Positions 27,865-37,122 of a stretch of 64,000 nt of DNA are shown here, piece by piece. Both the position numbers and the translations under genes were made by a program. How positions within the stretch are numbered: position 1 is the stretch's first letter; every line of letters begins with the position of its first letter. This DNA is from Curvibacter delicatus NBRC 14919. GTDB taxonomy: Bacteria > Pseudomonadota > Gammaproteobacteria > Burkholderiales > Burkholderiaceae_C. The notes under the pieces are model-generated. The model searched no databases. It was not told the DNA's origin and saw nothing but the letters and a program-made list of their open reading frames with translations. The DNA is taken from positions 1 to 64,000 of the forward strand of contig NZ_BCWP01000022.1 in the NCBI RefSeq assembly GCF_001592265.1, given 5' to 3'.

Positions 27865-30800
27865 ATGACGCTCGATTCGATCAAGAAAAACAAGTGGGTG
27901 CGGCAAGCCTTGATGGTCGCGGCCGGTATCGTGGTGCTGTGGGGGTTGGGTTGGGCCGTTGTGCCCGGCCTGGTCAAAAACCAGCTGGAAAAGCTGGCGA
28001 GTGAGCAACTGGGGCGTCAAGTCAGCCTGGGAGTGGTCCATTTCAGCCCCTGGTCACTGGAGCTGACCCTGGAAGATCTGGTCGTGGCCGGCCTACCCGG
28101 TGCGCCGTCGCAACTGCAGATCAAACGTGTCTATCTGGATGCCGAGCTGCAATCCCTGCTGCGGCTGGCGCCGGTGGTGGATGCACTGCAGCTGGATGGC
28201 CTGGCCTTGCGGCTGACCTACCAAGGAGACGGCCACTATGACGTGGACGATGTCTTGGCGCGACTCATGGCGCCCGCCGATCGGCCACGCCCGCCGGCAG
28301 GCTTGCCCCGGTTTGCCCTCTACAACATCGCGGTGCAGTCAGGCTCGATCGACTTCGTCGACCAGAGCGTCGGTCGCACGCACGTAGTGCGCGAGCTGAA
28401 CCTCAGCATTCCCTTTCTGAGCAGCCTGACGTCGCGGCGTGATGTCATCACCGAGCCCCGGCTGGCCTTTCATCTGAACGGCAGCCGCTTTGATTCCCGA
28501 GCGCAAACCACGCCGTTTGCGCCATCGCACAAGACCGATGCCACATTCCAGCTGGCCAATCTGGACCTGCGACCCTACCTGCCCTATCTGCCGGCCGGTT
28601 TGCCGATCAAGGTGCTGGCTGGGGTGGCGGGGGCGGATGTGCGGCTGCATTTCGAACAGGCCCCCAAGCCCGCGGTGCGGCTCAGCGGGGCCATTGAACT
28701 GAAAGGGCTGCAACTGGCCGATGCCCAAGGGCAGGATCTGCTGGCTCTGGAGGCCTTGCGGGTCGATATGGCCGATGTCCGGCCCCTGGAACAGATCGTC
28801 AAGCTGGCGTCGGTGGAGCTGACGGGGCCAACGCTGGACGCCCGTCGTGACAAGGCCGGCGCAGTCAATCTGTTGAACCTGGCACTGCCTCAAGACGGGA
28901 AGGTTTCCCGGTCCCAGCAGGATGGCTCTATAGCGCAACCTGCCGCCCCAGCCAATGCCTGGCAGCTGGCGCTCGCCAAGTTCACGGTCCGTGGCGGCCT
29001 GCTGCGCTGGCGCGATGCCGCGGTGACGCCGGCCGCCCGGATCGACATGCGCGATCTGGCGCTGGATGCCACGGCTTTGGCCCTGCCTTGGCGGCAGCCT
29101 GCCAGCTTCACAGGCTCCCTGGCACTGGCCAGCGGAACTGATCCGAACGGCAACAAGCCTCGTGCGGCCAAGGCCGAGGCCGCAACTGCCATGGCGCAGT
29201 TGAGCTTCAAGGGGGAGGCCAGCGAGCAGGCGGCAACGATCAGCGCCGAACTCAAGGACCTGCCGTTGGCACTGGCGACGCCTTATGCGGCGCAAGTGAT
29301 CGAGCCGGCACTGGGCGGGAACCTCAGTGCCCAACTGGCTTTGCAATGGAAGGGCGGACAGTGGCAGGTGCAAGTGCCCCGACTGGAGGCCAGCAAGTTG
29401 ACCTTGGGCCCCCAGAGCCGGACGGACCGCAACTGGCCGTTGTTCCTCGGCCGGCTTGACGTGCAGGGCGTCGAGATCAAGCCCGGCGAACGCAGTGTGA
29501 CATTGGCCAAGCTGGCCCTCCACCAGCCCGCGGTTGCGGTGGAGCGCGACCGCGAAGGGCGCTGGATGTTCGAGCGCTGGTTGTCGCCGACCATGCCCGC
29601 GTCGACCCCGGCTGCCGATGCGACAACGCGGAAACCAAAGGCGGTGCGCGTCGATGAGGCCAAGCCGTCCGCGCCTGCCGCGCCCTGGCGGGTGGCGGTG
29701 GGTGATGCGACGGTGGAGGGCGGACAGATCCGGTATGCCGATCGTGCGCATGGCCGGCCTGTGGTGTTCGACCTGTCGGCCCTGTCGCTGCAACTGAAGG
29801 ACTTTGCTTCCGACAGTCGCCAACCCGGCCCGCTCAAGCTCTCGGCCCGCATGCGGGCGCGCCGTGGCGAGCCGGGGCAACTGGGTTTCACGGGCAATCT
29901 GGCCCTGCAGCCCCTGGCCGTGCAGGGGCGTGTCCAGGCCGTCGATCTGCCGGCCCACGTCCTGTCCCCCTATCTGACGGACGTGCTCAATCTGCGGTTG
30001 CAGCGGGCCGATGCCGGCTTCAAGGGGCAAGTCTCCTATGCGCAAACAGCCCGAGGCCCTGTTTTCAAGCTTGGCGGCGATGCCCTGCTGGAGGATCTGC
30101 TGGCCAACACCGTGCCGGTGGCCGCCCAGACGCAGGATCTGCCGGTAGGAGAGGAATTGCTGAGCTGGAAGGCGCTGAGCCTGCGCGGTCTCAATGTAGC
30201 GCTGGCGCCGGGGCAGGCGACCCGGGTGGCGGTGGCCGAAACCGCGCTGAGCGACTTCTATGCGCGCATCATCATCCATGAAAACGGCCGCATCAACCTG
30301 CAAGACCTGGTGAAGGCGAGCGAAGCCAGCGCGCCAGCTGCGGAGGCCGCTTCAACGCCGGCCGCCGCGACCTCGACCAATGCCTCTGCCAGCACGGCGG
30401 GCGCTACCCTGGCACCCGTGATCGAGATGGGGCCGATCAGCCTGGTGAACGGCCGGGTGCTTTTCTCCGACCGTTTCATCAAGCCCAACTACAGTGCCGA
30501 TCTGTCCGAGTTGACCGGCCGGCTCAGTGCCTTTGCGTCGGTGCCTGCCGGCGGCGAAGCCGGTGCTGCGCCGGCCATGGCCGACCTGGAGCTGCGCGGG
30601 CGTGCCGAGGGCACGGCGTCACTGGAAATCCTGGGCAAACTCAACCCGCTGGCCAAGCCGCTGGCGCTGGACATCACCGGCAAGATGCGCGATCTGGAGC
30701 TGCCGCCGCTGTCGCCCTACAGCGTGAAATATGCCGGCCATGGCATCGAGCGCGGCAAGCTGGCCATGGATGTGGCCTACAAGGTGGAGCCGGATGGGCA

Positions 30801-31626
30801 ACTGGTGGCGCGCAACAAGCTGGTGCTCAACCAGCTCACCTTCGGCGATCCGGTGGAGGGCGCCCCCAACAGCCTGCCGGTGCGGCTGGCGGTGGCACTG
30901 CTGGCCGACAGCAATGGCGTGATCGACATCAACCTGCCGATCAGTGGCTCACTCAACGACCCGGAATTCAGTTTCGGCGGCATCATTTTCAAGATGATCA
31001 TGAACCTGATCGCCAAGGCCATCACCTCGCCATTTGCCTTGCTGGCGTCGGCCTTTGACGGTGGCGATGACGGCGAACTCGGGATGGTGCCTTTCGCACC
31101 TGGGTCGTCCGTGCTCAGCGCGGAGGCACAAGCCAATCTGGACAAGGTGGCCAAGGCCATGAAGGACCGTCCGTCGCTGACCATGACCGTGGCCGGTATG
31201 GCCAGCCTGGAGGCTGAACGCGAGGGCTACAAGCGCGAACGCCTGAGTGCGCTGATGCTGGCCGAGAAACGGCGCGCCGCGGTGGTGGCCGGCAAACCGG
31301 CCGATGCTGTGCAAGCCGTGACCTCGGCCGAACGGCCGGAGCTGCTCAAGGCGGTGTACCGGCGTGCCCAGATTTCCAAGCCGCGCAACCTGCTGGGTTT
31401 TGCCAAGGATCTGCCGCCGGCCGAGATGGAGGCGCTGTTGCTGGCCAGCATTCCGGTGGGCGAGCAGCAGATGCAGGAACTGGCGCTGGCGCGTGGTGTG
31501 GCGGTGAAGGACTATCTGAGCAGCCGCGAACTGCCCGTGGATCGCCTGTTCCTGGGCGGCGCCAAGTCGCAGGCCGCTGACGCCAAATGGGTCCCCCACG
31601 CCGAGCTCTCGCTGACGATGAAATAA
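27865..31626 (+). CDS. DUF748 (AsmA-like) large envelope protein
   Basis: Very long protein, 1253 residues from the ATG at 27865; the frame stays open further upstream, but that region is the RNA and terminator. An N-terminal membrane helix (QALMVAAGIVVLWGLGWAVVPGLV, near residues 14-37) is followed by repeated AsmA/DUF748-type beta-rich units, for example SLELTLEDLVVAGLPG and SIDFVDQSVGRTHVVRELNLSIPFLSS. Near residue 1065-1130 an OmpA-C-like stretch appears (MVPFAPGSSVLSAEAQANLDKVAKAM). AsmA-like proteins are thought to span the periplasm and move phospholipid or affect outer-membrane assembly; that role is inferred by family here. Confidence 0.85.
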   Translation: MTLDSIKKNKWVRQALMVAAGIVVLWGLGWAVVPGLVKNQLEKLASEQLGRQVSLGVVHFSPWSLELTLEDLVVAGLPGAPSQLQIKRVYLDAELQSLLRLAPVVDALQLDGLALRLTYQGDGHYDVDDVLARLMAPADRPRPPAGLPRFALYNIAVQSGSIDFVDQSVGRTHVVRELNLSIPFLSSLTSRRDVITEPRLAFHLNGSRFDSRAQTTPFAPSHKTDATFQLANLDLRPYLPYLPAGLPIKVLAGVAGADVRLHFEQAPKPAVRLSGAIELKGLQLADAQGQDLLALEALRVDMADVRPLEQIVKLASVELTGPTLDARRDKAGAVNLLNLALPQDGKVSRSQQDGSIAQPAAPANAWQLALAKFTVRGGLLRWRDAAVTPAARIDMRDLALDATALALPWRQPASFTGSLALASGTDPNGNKPRAAKAEAATAMAQLSFKGEASEQAATISAELKDLPLALATPYAAQVIEPALGGNLSAQLALQWKGGQWQVQVPRLEASKLTLGPQSRTDRNWPLFLGRLDVQGVEIKPGERSVTLAKLALHQPAVAVERDREGRWMFERWLSPTMPASTPAADATTRKPKAVRVDEAKPSAPAAPWRVAVGDATVEGGQIRYADRAHGRPVVFDLSALSLQLKDFASDSRQPGPLKLSARMRARRGEPGQLGFTGNLALQPLAVQGRVQAVDLPAHVLSPYLTDVLNLRLQRADAGFKGQVSYAQTARGPVFKLGGDALLEDLLANTVPVAAQTQDLPVGEELLSWKALSLRGLNVALAPGQATRVAVAETALSDFYARIIIHENGRINLQDLVKASEASAPAAEAASTPAAATSTNASASTAGATLAPVIEMGPISLVNGRVLFSDRFIKPNYSADLSELTGRLSAFASVPAGGEAGAAPAMADLELRGRAEGTASLEILGKLNPLAKPLALDITGKMRDLELPPLSPYSVKYAGHGIERGKLAMDVAYKVEPDGQLVARNKLVLNQLTFGDPVEGAPNSLPVRLAVALLADSNGVIDINLPISGSLNDPEFSFGGIIFKMIMNLIAKAITSPFALLASAFDGGDDGELGMVPFAPGSSVLSAEAQANLDKVAKAMKDRPSLTMTVAGMASLEAEREGYKRERLSALMLAEKRRAAVVAGKPADAVQAVTSAERPELLKAVYRRAQISKPRNLLGFAKDLPPAEMEALLLASIPVGEQQMQELALARGVAVKDYLSSRELPVDRLFLGGAKSQAADAKWVPHAELSLTMK

Positions 31627-31729
31627 GCGCCCCGGCGCAAAAACATGCGCCAGGCATGAAGCGCAACGCCGTTCGGGGCGACAATACGCGGCTGAACCCA
31701 TTCCGATCCACCTTGCTGCCGAGCTCACC

Positions 31730-34357
31730 GTGAACTCCTCCGTGCCTGCCAAACCGACCGACCTCCAACAACTTGATGCCCTCACCGGTGGCGCTTTCTC
31801 CGCGGCCACCTCCGGCGAGCGCGCGGCGCGCGTGCGCGAGTGGCTGGCCAGCGAGCCCGAGCCTGAACAGCTGCAAGTGGTCTTCAAGGAACTCAGCGTG
31901 AAGGACAAGGGCGCGGCCAAACTGCTGCGTGAACGGCTGGACGACATCCGCCGTGCCAAGGGGCAGGAGGCGATGGCTGCCGAGTGGGCGGGCAAGGCGC
32001 AGGCGCTGCTCGAGGCCGGCAAGCTCAATATTGCCGACGCCCTGGCCTGGCAGCGCGATGCCGCCAAGGCGGGTGCGCCGTTGAGCCGTGAACCCTTGGC
32101 CGGCCTCAAGGTGCAACTGGCCGAGCGGGTCAAGGTGATTGAAGATCTGCAGCATCGCGTGCAGGTGCAGCGCGAGGCCGCCGTGCTGCTGGCCCAGCGC
32201 ATCGAGGTGTTGTCCACCAAGTCGTGGAAGGACGCCCAGGCTGCGGCCGATGCCTTGCGTGCCGACGTGACCAGCTGGCAGGAGCAGGCCGCGGCCTTGC
32301 CGGGGGATGCCAACTGGTCCAGCGTTGATGCGCGTTTCCCGCCCCAACTGGAAACCTCGCGCGGGCAACTGACGCTGGTGTGGGAAGCATTCAGTGCTGC
32401 GCTGGCGCAGGCCGTGGCAGCGGCGGCCGATCCGGCGCAGGCCTTGCCGCAGGTGCCGGTGTGGGCCGACGAGCTGCGCCAGGCGCGCGGCCTGCCGCCG
32501 GAAGCGGCGCCGCAGCCGGCCAAACCCAAGGTTGACCCTCAAATCCGTGCCCAAGCCACGTCGGCTGTGCGCGAGGCGCTCTCAAAATTGGAGCAGGAAG
32601 TGGCCGAAGGCCATGGCAAGGCCAGCACCGGTGCGGCCGCCAACCTGCGCCAGGCGCTCAAGGAGCATGGCCGCCATATCGATGACGCGCTCGACAAGCA
32701 GGTTCATGCAGCGCTTGCTGCGGCCGGCGAACTCGAAGGCTGGCAGCGCTGGCGCGCCGACCAGCTGCGCGAGGAACTGGTGGGCAAGGCCGAGGCCTTG
32801 CTGAACCGCCCCGAGGGCCAGACGCTGGGTGGGCGCAAGATGCAGGAAACCCTGCGCGCCCTGCGCGATCAGTGGAAGCAGACCGACCAGGGCGGTGTGC
32901 CCAACCATGCCTTGTGGAAACGCTTTGACGAAGCCTGCAACCAGGCGCACAAGGTGGTCGAGGCCTGGCTGGACAAGGTGCGGGCCGAGGCGGCCGAGCA
33001 CCGGGCCAAGCGGCTCGCGCTGGTCGAGGAACTCAAGGCCTGGGCGACCGCCAACACGACCGCGGCTGGCAACGACTGGAAAGGTTTCAGCCGCGAGCTG
33101 CATCAGTTCGCCGAGCGCTGGCGCGAAGCCGGCCACCTGAGCGAAAAGGCCTTTGCCGAGTTGCAGCCGCTGTGGAAAGCCGCCATGGCAGCGGCCAGTG
33201 CGCCGCTGGAAGCGGTGCAAAAGGCCAGCCAGCAGCGCCGCCAGGCCATGATCGAGGAGGCGGCGGTGCTGGGCGCAGCGCCCGTGTTGCGCATCGATGC
33301 CGTCAAGGCCTTGCAGCAGCGCTGGCAGGCCGAAGCCCATGCCGTGCCGATGGAGCGCCGTCATGAGCAAAAACTGTGGGATGCCTTCCGCAAGCCGATT
33401 GACGAAGCCTTCAACCGCAAGACGGCCGAACGCGAGAAGGTCTCCAGCGCCATGAGCGAGCGCGACCGCCAGGTGATGGAGGCGGCCAAGGCCTTGGAAG
33501 CCGCCAATGCCGGTGGCGACGCGCAGACCATCCGTGCCGCCATGAACGCGTTGGAGAATGCCCTGCGGGCCTCCGAAAGTGCACCGGTTGCAGAGGAAAA
33601 ACAGGCTCAAGCGCCAGTGGAATCTGCGCCGACTGCTACAGAAACAGGAGCGGATGAAGCGCCGGCCGAAGCCGTCGCACCTGCCGCCGAACCGCCCAAG
33701 CCGCGCAAGCCGCGCAAGCCCGTGGTGGCGGTGCGCGGTGACGACCGTCCCGGCATGAAAAAGGCCGAGCCCGCCGCACCGGCAGGCCGTGGCCGGCCCG
33801 GCGAGCGGCGCGAGGGCGGCCGTCGCGATGAGCGGGGCTTCGACCGTGGCGCGGAACGCGGTGGCCGGCGTGAACCTCGCGAGTCCTACCGTGAGCAGCC
33901 GCGTCTGGGCGATGCCGCTTTCCGTGCCCAGCGCGAGGCGCTGGAGCATGCCCAACTGGCGTTGAAGAAGCTGGCGGCGCAGGCGCATGGCGAGTCGCTG
34001 ACGCACCTGCTCGCTGCCTGGGAACAGCGCGATGCCAGCCAGTTGCCGACCGTACAGGAGCTGGGCAGCCGCGTCACGCCGGCGGTGCGCACCTTGTGGA
34101 GCCAGGCCTTGTCGGCAGCGCCTTCCGGCGAGGCTGCCACCGCCTTGCTGCGGCTGGAGATTGCCGCCGAGGTGCCGACACCGGCCGCGGCGCTGGAGGC
34201 CCGCCGTGCCCTGCAGCTGCAGTTGCTCACCAAGCGCAATGACCCGGCGCCGGTGCAGACCTGGGGCCAGGATGCGGCGCGTGTGCTGGGTTCGGCCTTC
34301 GAGGCTGAACAGGCGCGGCGCCTGCAGAACACCCTGAAGGTCTTGTTGCGTCGCTGA
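31730..34357 (+). CDS. DUF349 domain-containing protein
   Basis: Cytoplasmic-looking protein of 875 residues, mostly charged and helical, with several DUF349 units (for example WKQTDQGGVPNHALWKRFDEACNQ and WREAGHLSEKAFAELQPLWKAAM). A low-complexity Ala/Pro/Glu then Arg/Gly-rich linker occupies about residues 610-725 before a final helical domain. Translation starts at a GTG; no suitable ATG exists until far inside. The function of the family is unknown. It is co-directional with the DUF748 gene and convergent with the mtfA-like gene. Confidence 0.85.
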   Translation: MNSSVPAKPTDLQQLDALTGGAFSAATSGERAARVREWLASEPEPEQLQVVFKELSVKDKGAAKLLRERLDDIRRAKGQEAMAAEWAGKAQALLEAGKLNIADALAWQRDAAKAGAPLSREPLAGLKVQLAERVKVIEDLQHRVQVQREAAVLLAQRIEVLSTKSWKDAQAAADALRADVTSWQEQAAALPGDANWSSVDARFPPQLETSRGQLTLVWEAFSAALAQAVAAAADPAQALPQVPVWADELRQARGLPPEAAPQPAKPKVDPQIRAQATSAVREALSKLEQEVAEGHGKASTGAAANLRQALKEHGRHIDDALDKQVHAALAAAGELEGWQRWRADQLREELVGKAEALLNRPEGQTLGGRKMQETLRALRDQWKQTDQGGVPNHALWKRFDEACNQAHKVVEAWLDKVRAEAAEHRAKRLALVEELKAWATANTTAAGNDWKGFSRELHQFAERWREAGHLSEKAFAELQPLWKAAMAAASAPLEAVQKASQQRRQAMIEEAAVLGAAPVLRIDAVKALQQRWQAEAHAVPMERRHEQKLWDAFRKPIDEAFNRKTAEREKVSSAMSERDRQVMEAAKALEAANAGGDAQTIRAAMNALENALRASESAPVAEEKQAQAPVESAPTATETGADEAPAEAVAPAAEPPKPRKPRKPVVAVRGDDRPGMKKAEPAAPAGRGRPGERREGGRRDERGFDRGAERGGRREPRESYREQPRLGDAAFRAQREALEHAQLALKKLAAQAHGESLTHLLAAWEQRDASQLPTVQELGSRVTPAVRTLWSQALSAAPSGEAATALLRLEIAAEVPTPAAALEARRALQLQLLTKRNDPAPVQTWGQDAARVLGSAFEAEQARRLQNTLKVLLRR

Positions 34358-34402
34358 TCGGCCTGACGCGCTGCCTGGTGGCGGCCTCTGGAGGTGCTGC
34401 CT

Positions 34403-35197
34403 TCAGGCGCCGGGCCGGTAGAAGGCGTCAAACAAGGGCAGCAGTGCGACAAAGTCTTGCGCGAACTGCGGGCGGTTGACGAAATACGCTTCGCTGGCCA
34501 CGGCAAAGAACTCGTCGATGGCCTCGGCGCCATAAGGGTCGAGCCAGGGTGGCGGTGCGCCGAAGCGCTCGGCCCGGATGACCTGTTCGCGGAAGTCTTC
34601 AAAGCCGGCCTGCAGCGTGGCCAACCAGTGGTCGCGTGCCTGGCGTGCACTGCTGATGCCGAGGAAACCGGCAGGCAGGGGCGGGCAGCCATCGGGCTGG
34701 CCATCGCGCAAGTCGAGCTTGTGCACGAACTCGTGGATGACCACGTTGTAGCCGCGCTCGCTGGAGGCGGCTGCCACGTCCTGCCAGCTCAGCATCACCG
34801 GGCCGCCCTGCATGGCCTCGCCGGCCAGCACTTCGTCGTAGTGGTGCACCACGCCGTCCTCGTCCATCACTTCGCGCTGCGCCAGCACTTCGTCCGGGTG
34901 CACCACGATGCCGACGAAGTCGTCGTACCAGTCCAGCGGCTGGCGGCCGGCGCCGAAGTACAGCACCGGCAGGCAGGCCTGGGCGGCAATCGCCACCGCC
35001 ATGGCATCCGTAATGACCAGTCCCTGGGCGCCGTGGAATTCCTTGTTGGCCAGGAAGCCGGCACTGAGCTCGCGCAGGCGCTGCTGTTCGGCGGGGAGGC
35101 CTGTTGCAAGAAACGGGTAGTCGGTCAGGGTGGCTTGCCACAGCGCATCCGGAATGTCGCGGGGCGTGCCGGCCAGGCGCCGCAGCCAGCCCCACAT
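34403..35197 (-). CDS. mtfA: M90-family zinc metallopeptidase (MtfA-like)
   Basis: Zinc peptidase of 264 residues. The metal site is VVIHEFVHKLD (HExxH at residues 155-159), and a downstream Glu in AIDEFFAVASEAYF is the likely third ligand. The N-terminal half has the family's LTDYPFLATGLPAEQQRLRELSAGFLANKEFHGAQGL. In E. coli, MtfA binds the glucose-PTS repressor Mlc; whether this holds here is unknown. Two bases separate it from lpxH upstream, so the two are co-transcribed. Confidence 0.88.
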   Translation of the reverse strand: MWGWLRRLAGTPRDIPDALWQATLTDYPFLATGLPAEQQRLRELSAGFLANKEFHGAQGLVITDAMAVAIAAQACLPVLYFGAGRQPLDWYDDFVGIVVHPDEVLAQREVMDEDGVVHHYDEVLAGEAMQGGPVMLSWQDVAAASSERGYNVVIHEFVHKLDLRDGQPDGCPPLPAGFLGISSARQARDHWLATLQAGFEDFREQVIRAERFGAPPPWLDPYGAEAIDEFFAVASEAYFVNRPQFAQDFVALLPLFDAFYRPGA

Positions 35198-35199
35198 GG

Positions 35200-36003
35200 T
35201 CAGACCGCCTGTTGGGCCGGCAGGCGCTGGACCTGCACGGTCCCGGCGCCCCGCTGCAGGCGCAGCACTTCGGCGCGTGGCGGTGTGCTGCCGGCATCCC
35301 AGTCGCTCAGCACGCGCCGGCGCAGGCCGTCACCGAAGGCGTGGTCTGCCGGCTTGTGGGTGTGACCGTGGATCAGTTCGCGTGCCTGGGCCGCTTGTAG
35401 CCAGGCTGTTGCGGCGGCGGCATCCACATCAGCGTAGAGGGCGCCGCTGCGCTTGCGGGCCTCGCTTTCGGTGCGCAGGCCGCGTGCGATGGCACGGCGC
35501 TCTGCCAGCGGCTTGGCCAGAAAGGCCTGTTGCCATTCGGCGCTGCGTACCTGGGCCCGGAATTGCAGGTAGTCGGTGTCGTCCAGGCACAGGGCGTCAC
35601 CATGTGAGAGCAGCCAACGCTGTCCGCCGAAGGCCAGCACGGTGGGGTCGGCCAAGAGGTCAAGACCGCAGGCCTGGGCAAACACGTTGCCGAGAAGGAA
35701 GTCGCGGTTGCCGTGCATGAGGAACACGGCGCGACGCTGGGCGGTGGTGCGCAGGATGTGAACGCAGCCGGCCTCGAAACGGGCCTCGTCGTCGGCGTTA
35801 GCCGGGCCGTCATCGCCGACCCAGACCTCGAACAGGTCGCCCAGGATGAACACAGCATCGGCGTGGGTGTGCGCCATGTAATGTTCCCAGGCCTGCACGG
35901 TGGCGGGCTCGCCGGCCTGCAGGTGCAGGTCGGAAATGAAATCGACCACCTGCCAGGCCGCAGGAGCGGTGAGCTCCGCGATCCGGGGGGTGGTCGGGTT
36001 CAT
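35200..36003 (-). CDS. lpxH: UDP-2,3-diacylglucosamine diphosphatase LpxH
   Basis: Lipid A pathway enzyme that yields lipid X; 267 residues. Metallophosphoesterase motifs: DFISDLHLQ, FILGDLFEVWVGDD, MHGNRDFLLG, LSHGDALCLDD and the final HGHTHKPADH. It is a peripheral inner-membrane enzyme. It lies between ppiB and the mtfA-like gene, with gaps of 12 and 2 bases. Confidence 0.94.
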   Translation of the reverse strand: MNPTTPRIAELTAPAAWQVVDFISDLHLQAGEPATVQAWEHYMAHTHADAVFILGDLFEVWVGDDGPANADDEARFEAGCVHILRTTAQRRAVFLMHGNRDFLLGNVFAQACGLDLLADPTVLAFGGQRWLLSHGDALCLDDTDYLQFRAQVRSAEWQQAFLAKPLAERRAIARGLRTESEARKRSGALYADVDAAAATAWLQAAQARELIHGHTHKPADHAFGDGLRRRVLSDWDAGSTPPRAEVLRLQRGAGTVQVQRLPAQQAV

Positions 36004-36015
36004 GCGGGCGGGGGA

Positions 36016-36525
36016 TCAGGCCAGAGCGGTGGCCTTCTCGATCACCACATCCTCTTTCGGCACATCGCCGTGGTAGCCCTTCTGGCCGGTCTTGACGGCG
36101 GCGATCTTGTCGACCACGTCGGTACCGGCAACCACCTTGCCGAACACGGCATAACCCCAGCCTTGGGCAGAAGGGGCCGTGTGGTTGAGGAAGCCGTTGT
36201 CGGCCACGTTGATGAAGAACTGCGACGAGGCCGAGTGCGGGTCGTTGGTACGGGCCATGGCAATGGTGTACTTGTCGTTCTTCAGGCCGTTGTTGGCCTC
36301 GTTCTCGATCGGCTTGTCGGTCGGCTTCTGGTTCATGCCGGGCTCGAAGCCGCCGCCCTGGATCATGAAGCCGGGGATGACACGGTGGAAGATGGTGCCG
36401 TTGAAGTGGCCCTTGTTCACGTAGGCCAGAAAGTTTTCGACGGTCTTCGGTGCCTTGGCGGCGTCGAGTTCAAGCGTGATGGTGCCGAGGCCGGCGATCT
36501 GGAGTTCGACTTGAGGATTGCTCAT
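36016..36525 (-). CDS. ppiB: Peptidyl-prolyl cis-trans isomerase, cytoplasmic cyclophilin
   Basis: Cyclophilin of 169 residues without a signal peptide. Active-site residues lie in [22 protein letters not shown] (catalytic Arg), [33 protein letters not shown] and [18 protein letters not shown]. It speeds proline isomerisation during folding. The next gene upstream encodes an exported paralogue, so this pair serves cytoplasm and periplasm; it may have arisen by tandem duplication. Confidence 0.95.
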   Translation of the reverse strand: MSNPQVELQIAGLGTITLELDAAKAPKTVENFLAYVNKGHFNGTIFHRVIPGFMIQGGGFEPGMNQKPTDKPIENEANNGLKNDKYTIAMARTNDPHSASSQFFINVADNGFLNHTAPSAQGWGYAVFGKVVAGTDVVDKIAAVKTGQKGYHGDVPKEDVVIEKATALA

Positions 36526-36537
36526 GATGATGCTTTC

Positions 36538-37122
36538 TTATTTCAGCAGGGTCGCCGACTTGATGAGGATGGGGGTGAGCGGTACGTTCTGGTGCATGCC
36601 CTTGTTGCCGGTGGGGCTGGTACGGATCTTGTCGACCACGTCCATGCCGGACACCACCTTGCCGAACACGGCATAACCATAACCGTCGGGCATGGGGGCA
36701 TTGAGGCCGCGGTTGTCGACCACGTTGATGAAGAACTGTGCCGTGGCGGAATTCGGGTTGCCGGTACGTGCCATGGCGATGGTGCCGCGGTCGTTCTTCA
36801 GGCCGTTGTTGGCCTCCAGCGGAATCGGCTCGCGCGTCGGCTTTTGCTGCATGTCAGGCGTGAAGCCGCCGCCCTGGATCATGAAGCCGTCCATCACGCG
36901 GTGGAAGATGGTGCCTTCGTACTGACGCTCGGCCACGTACTGCAGGAAGTTGGCCACGGTCCTGGGGGCCTTGTCCGGGTAGAGCTCAAGCACGATGTCG
37001 CCGGCGCTGGTGGCCAGCGCAACGCGCGGCGCCGACTGGGCGCTGGCCGTGCCATGCAGCAGCACGGCTGCGGCGCTGGCCAGGAAAAGACGGCGCAGGA
37101 GGGAGGAGGGCTGGGAGGTCAT
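36538..37122 (-). CDS. Peptidyl-prolyl cis-trans isomerase, exported cyclophilin
   Basis: Periplasmic cyclophilin of 194 residues. Started at the ATG at 37120-37122, which gives a clear signal peptide (LLRRLFLASAAAVLLHGTASAQ) and overlaps the upstream stop codon as ATGA. The catalytic core is [22 protein letters not shown] and NNGLKNDRGTIAMARTGNPNSATAQFFINVVDN, nearly identical in layout to the downstream ppiB. PpiA-like by location. Frame continuation upstream lies inside the L,D-transpeptidase gene and is not coding. Confidence 0.92.
   Translation of the reverse strand: MTSQPSSLLRRLFLASAAAVLLHGTASAQSAPRVALATSAGDIVLELYPDKAPRTVANFLQYVAERQYEGTIFHRVMDGFMIQGGGFTPDMQQKPTREPIPLEANNGLKNDRGTIAMARTGNPNSATAQFFINVVDNRGLNAPMPDGYGYAVFGKVVSGMDVVDKIRTSPTGNKGMHQNVPLTPILIKSATLLK

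Noticed and set aside
28339-30303. A 654-codon minus-strand frame inside the DUF748 gene
   Set aside because: Antisense shadow; composition is Arg/Gln/His-rich with no fold-like pattern.
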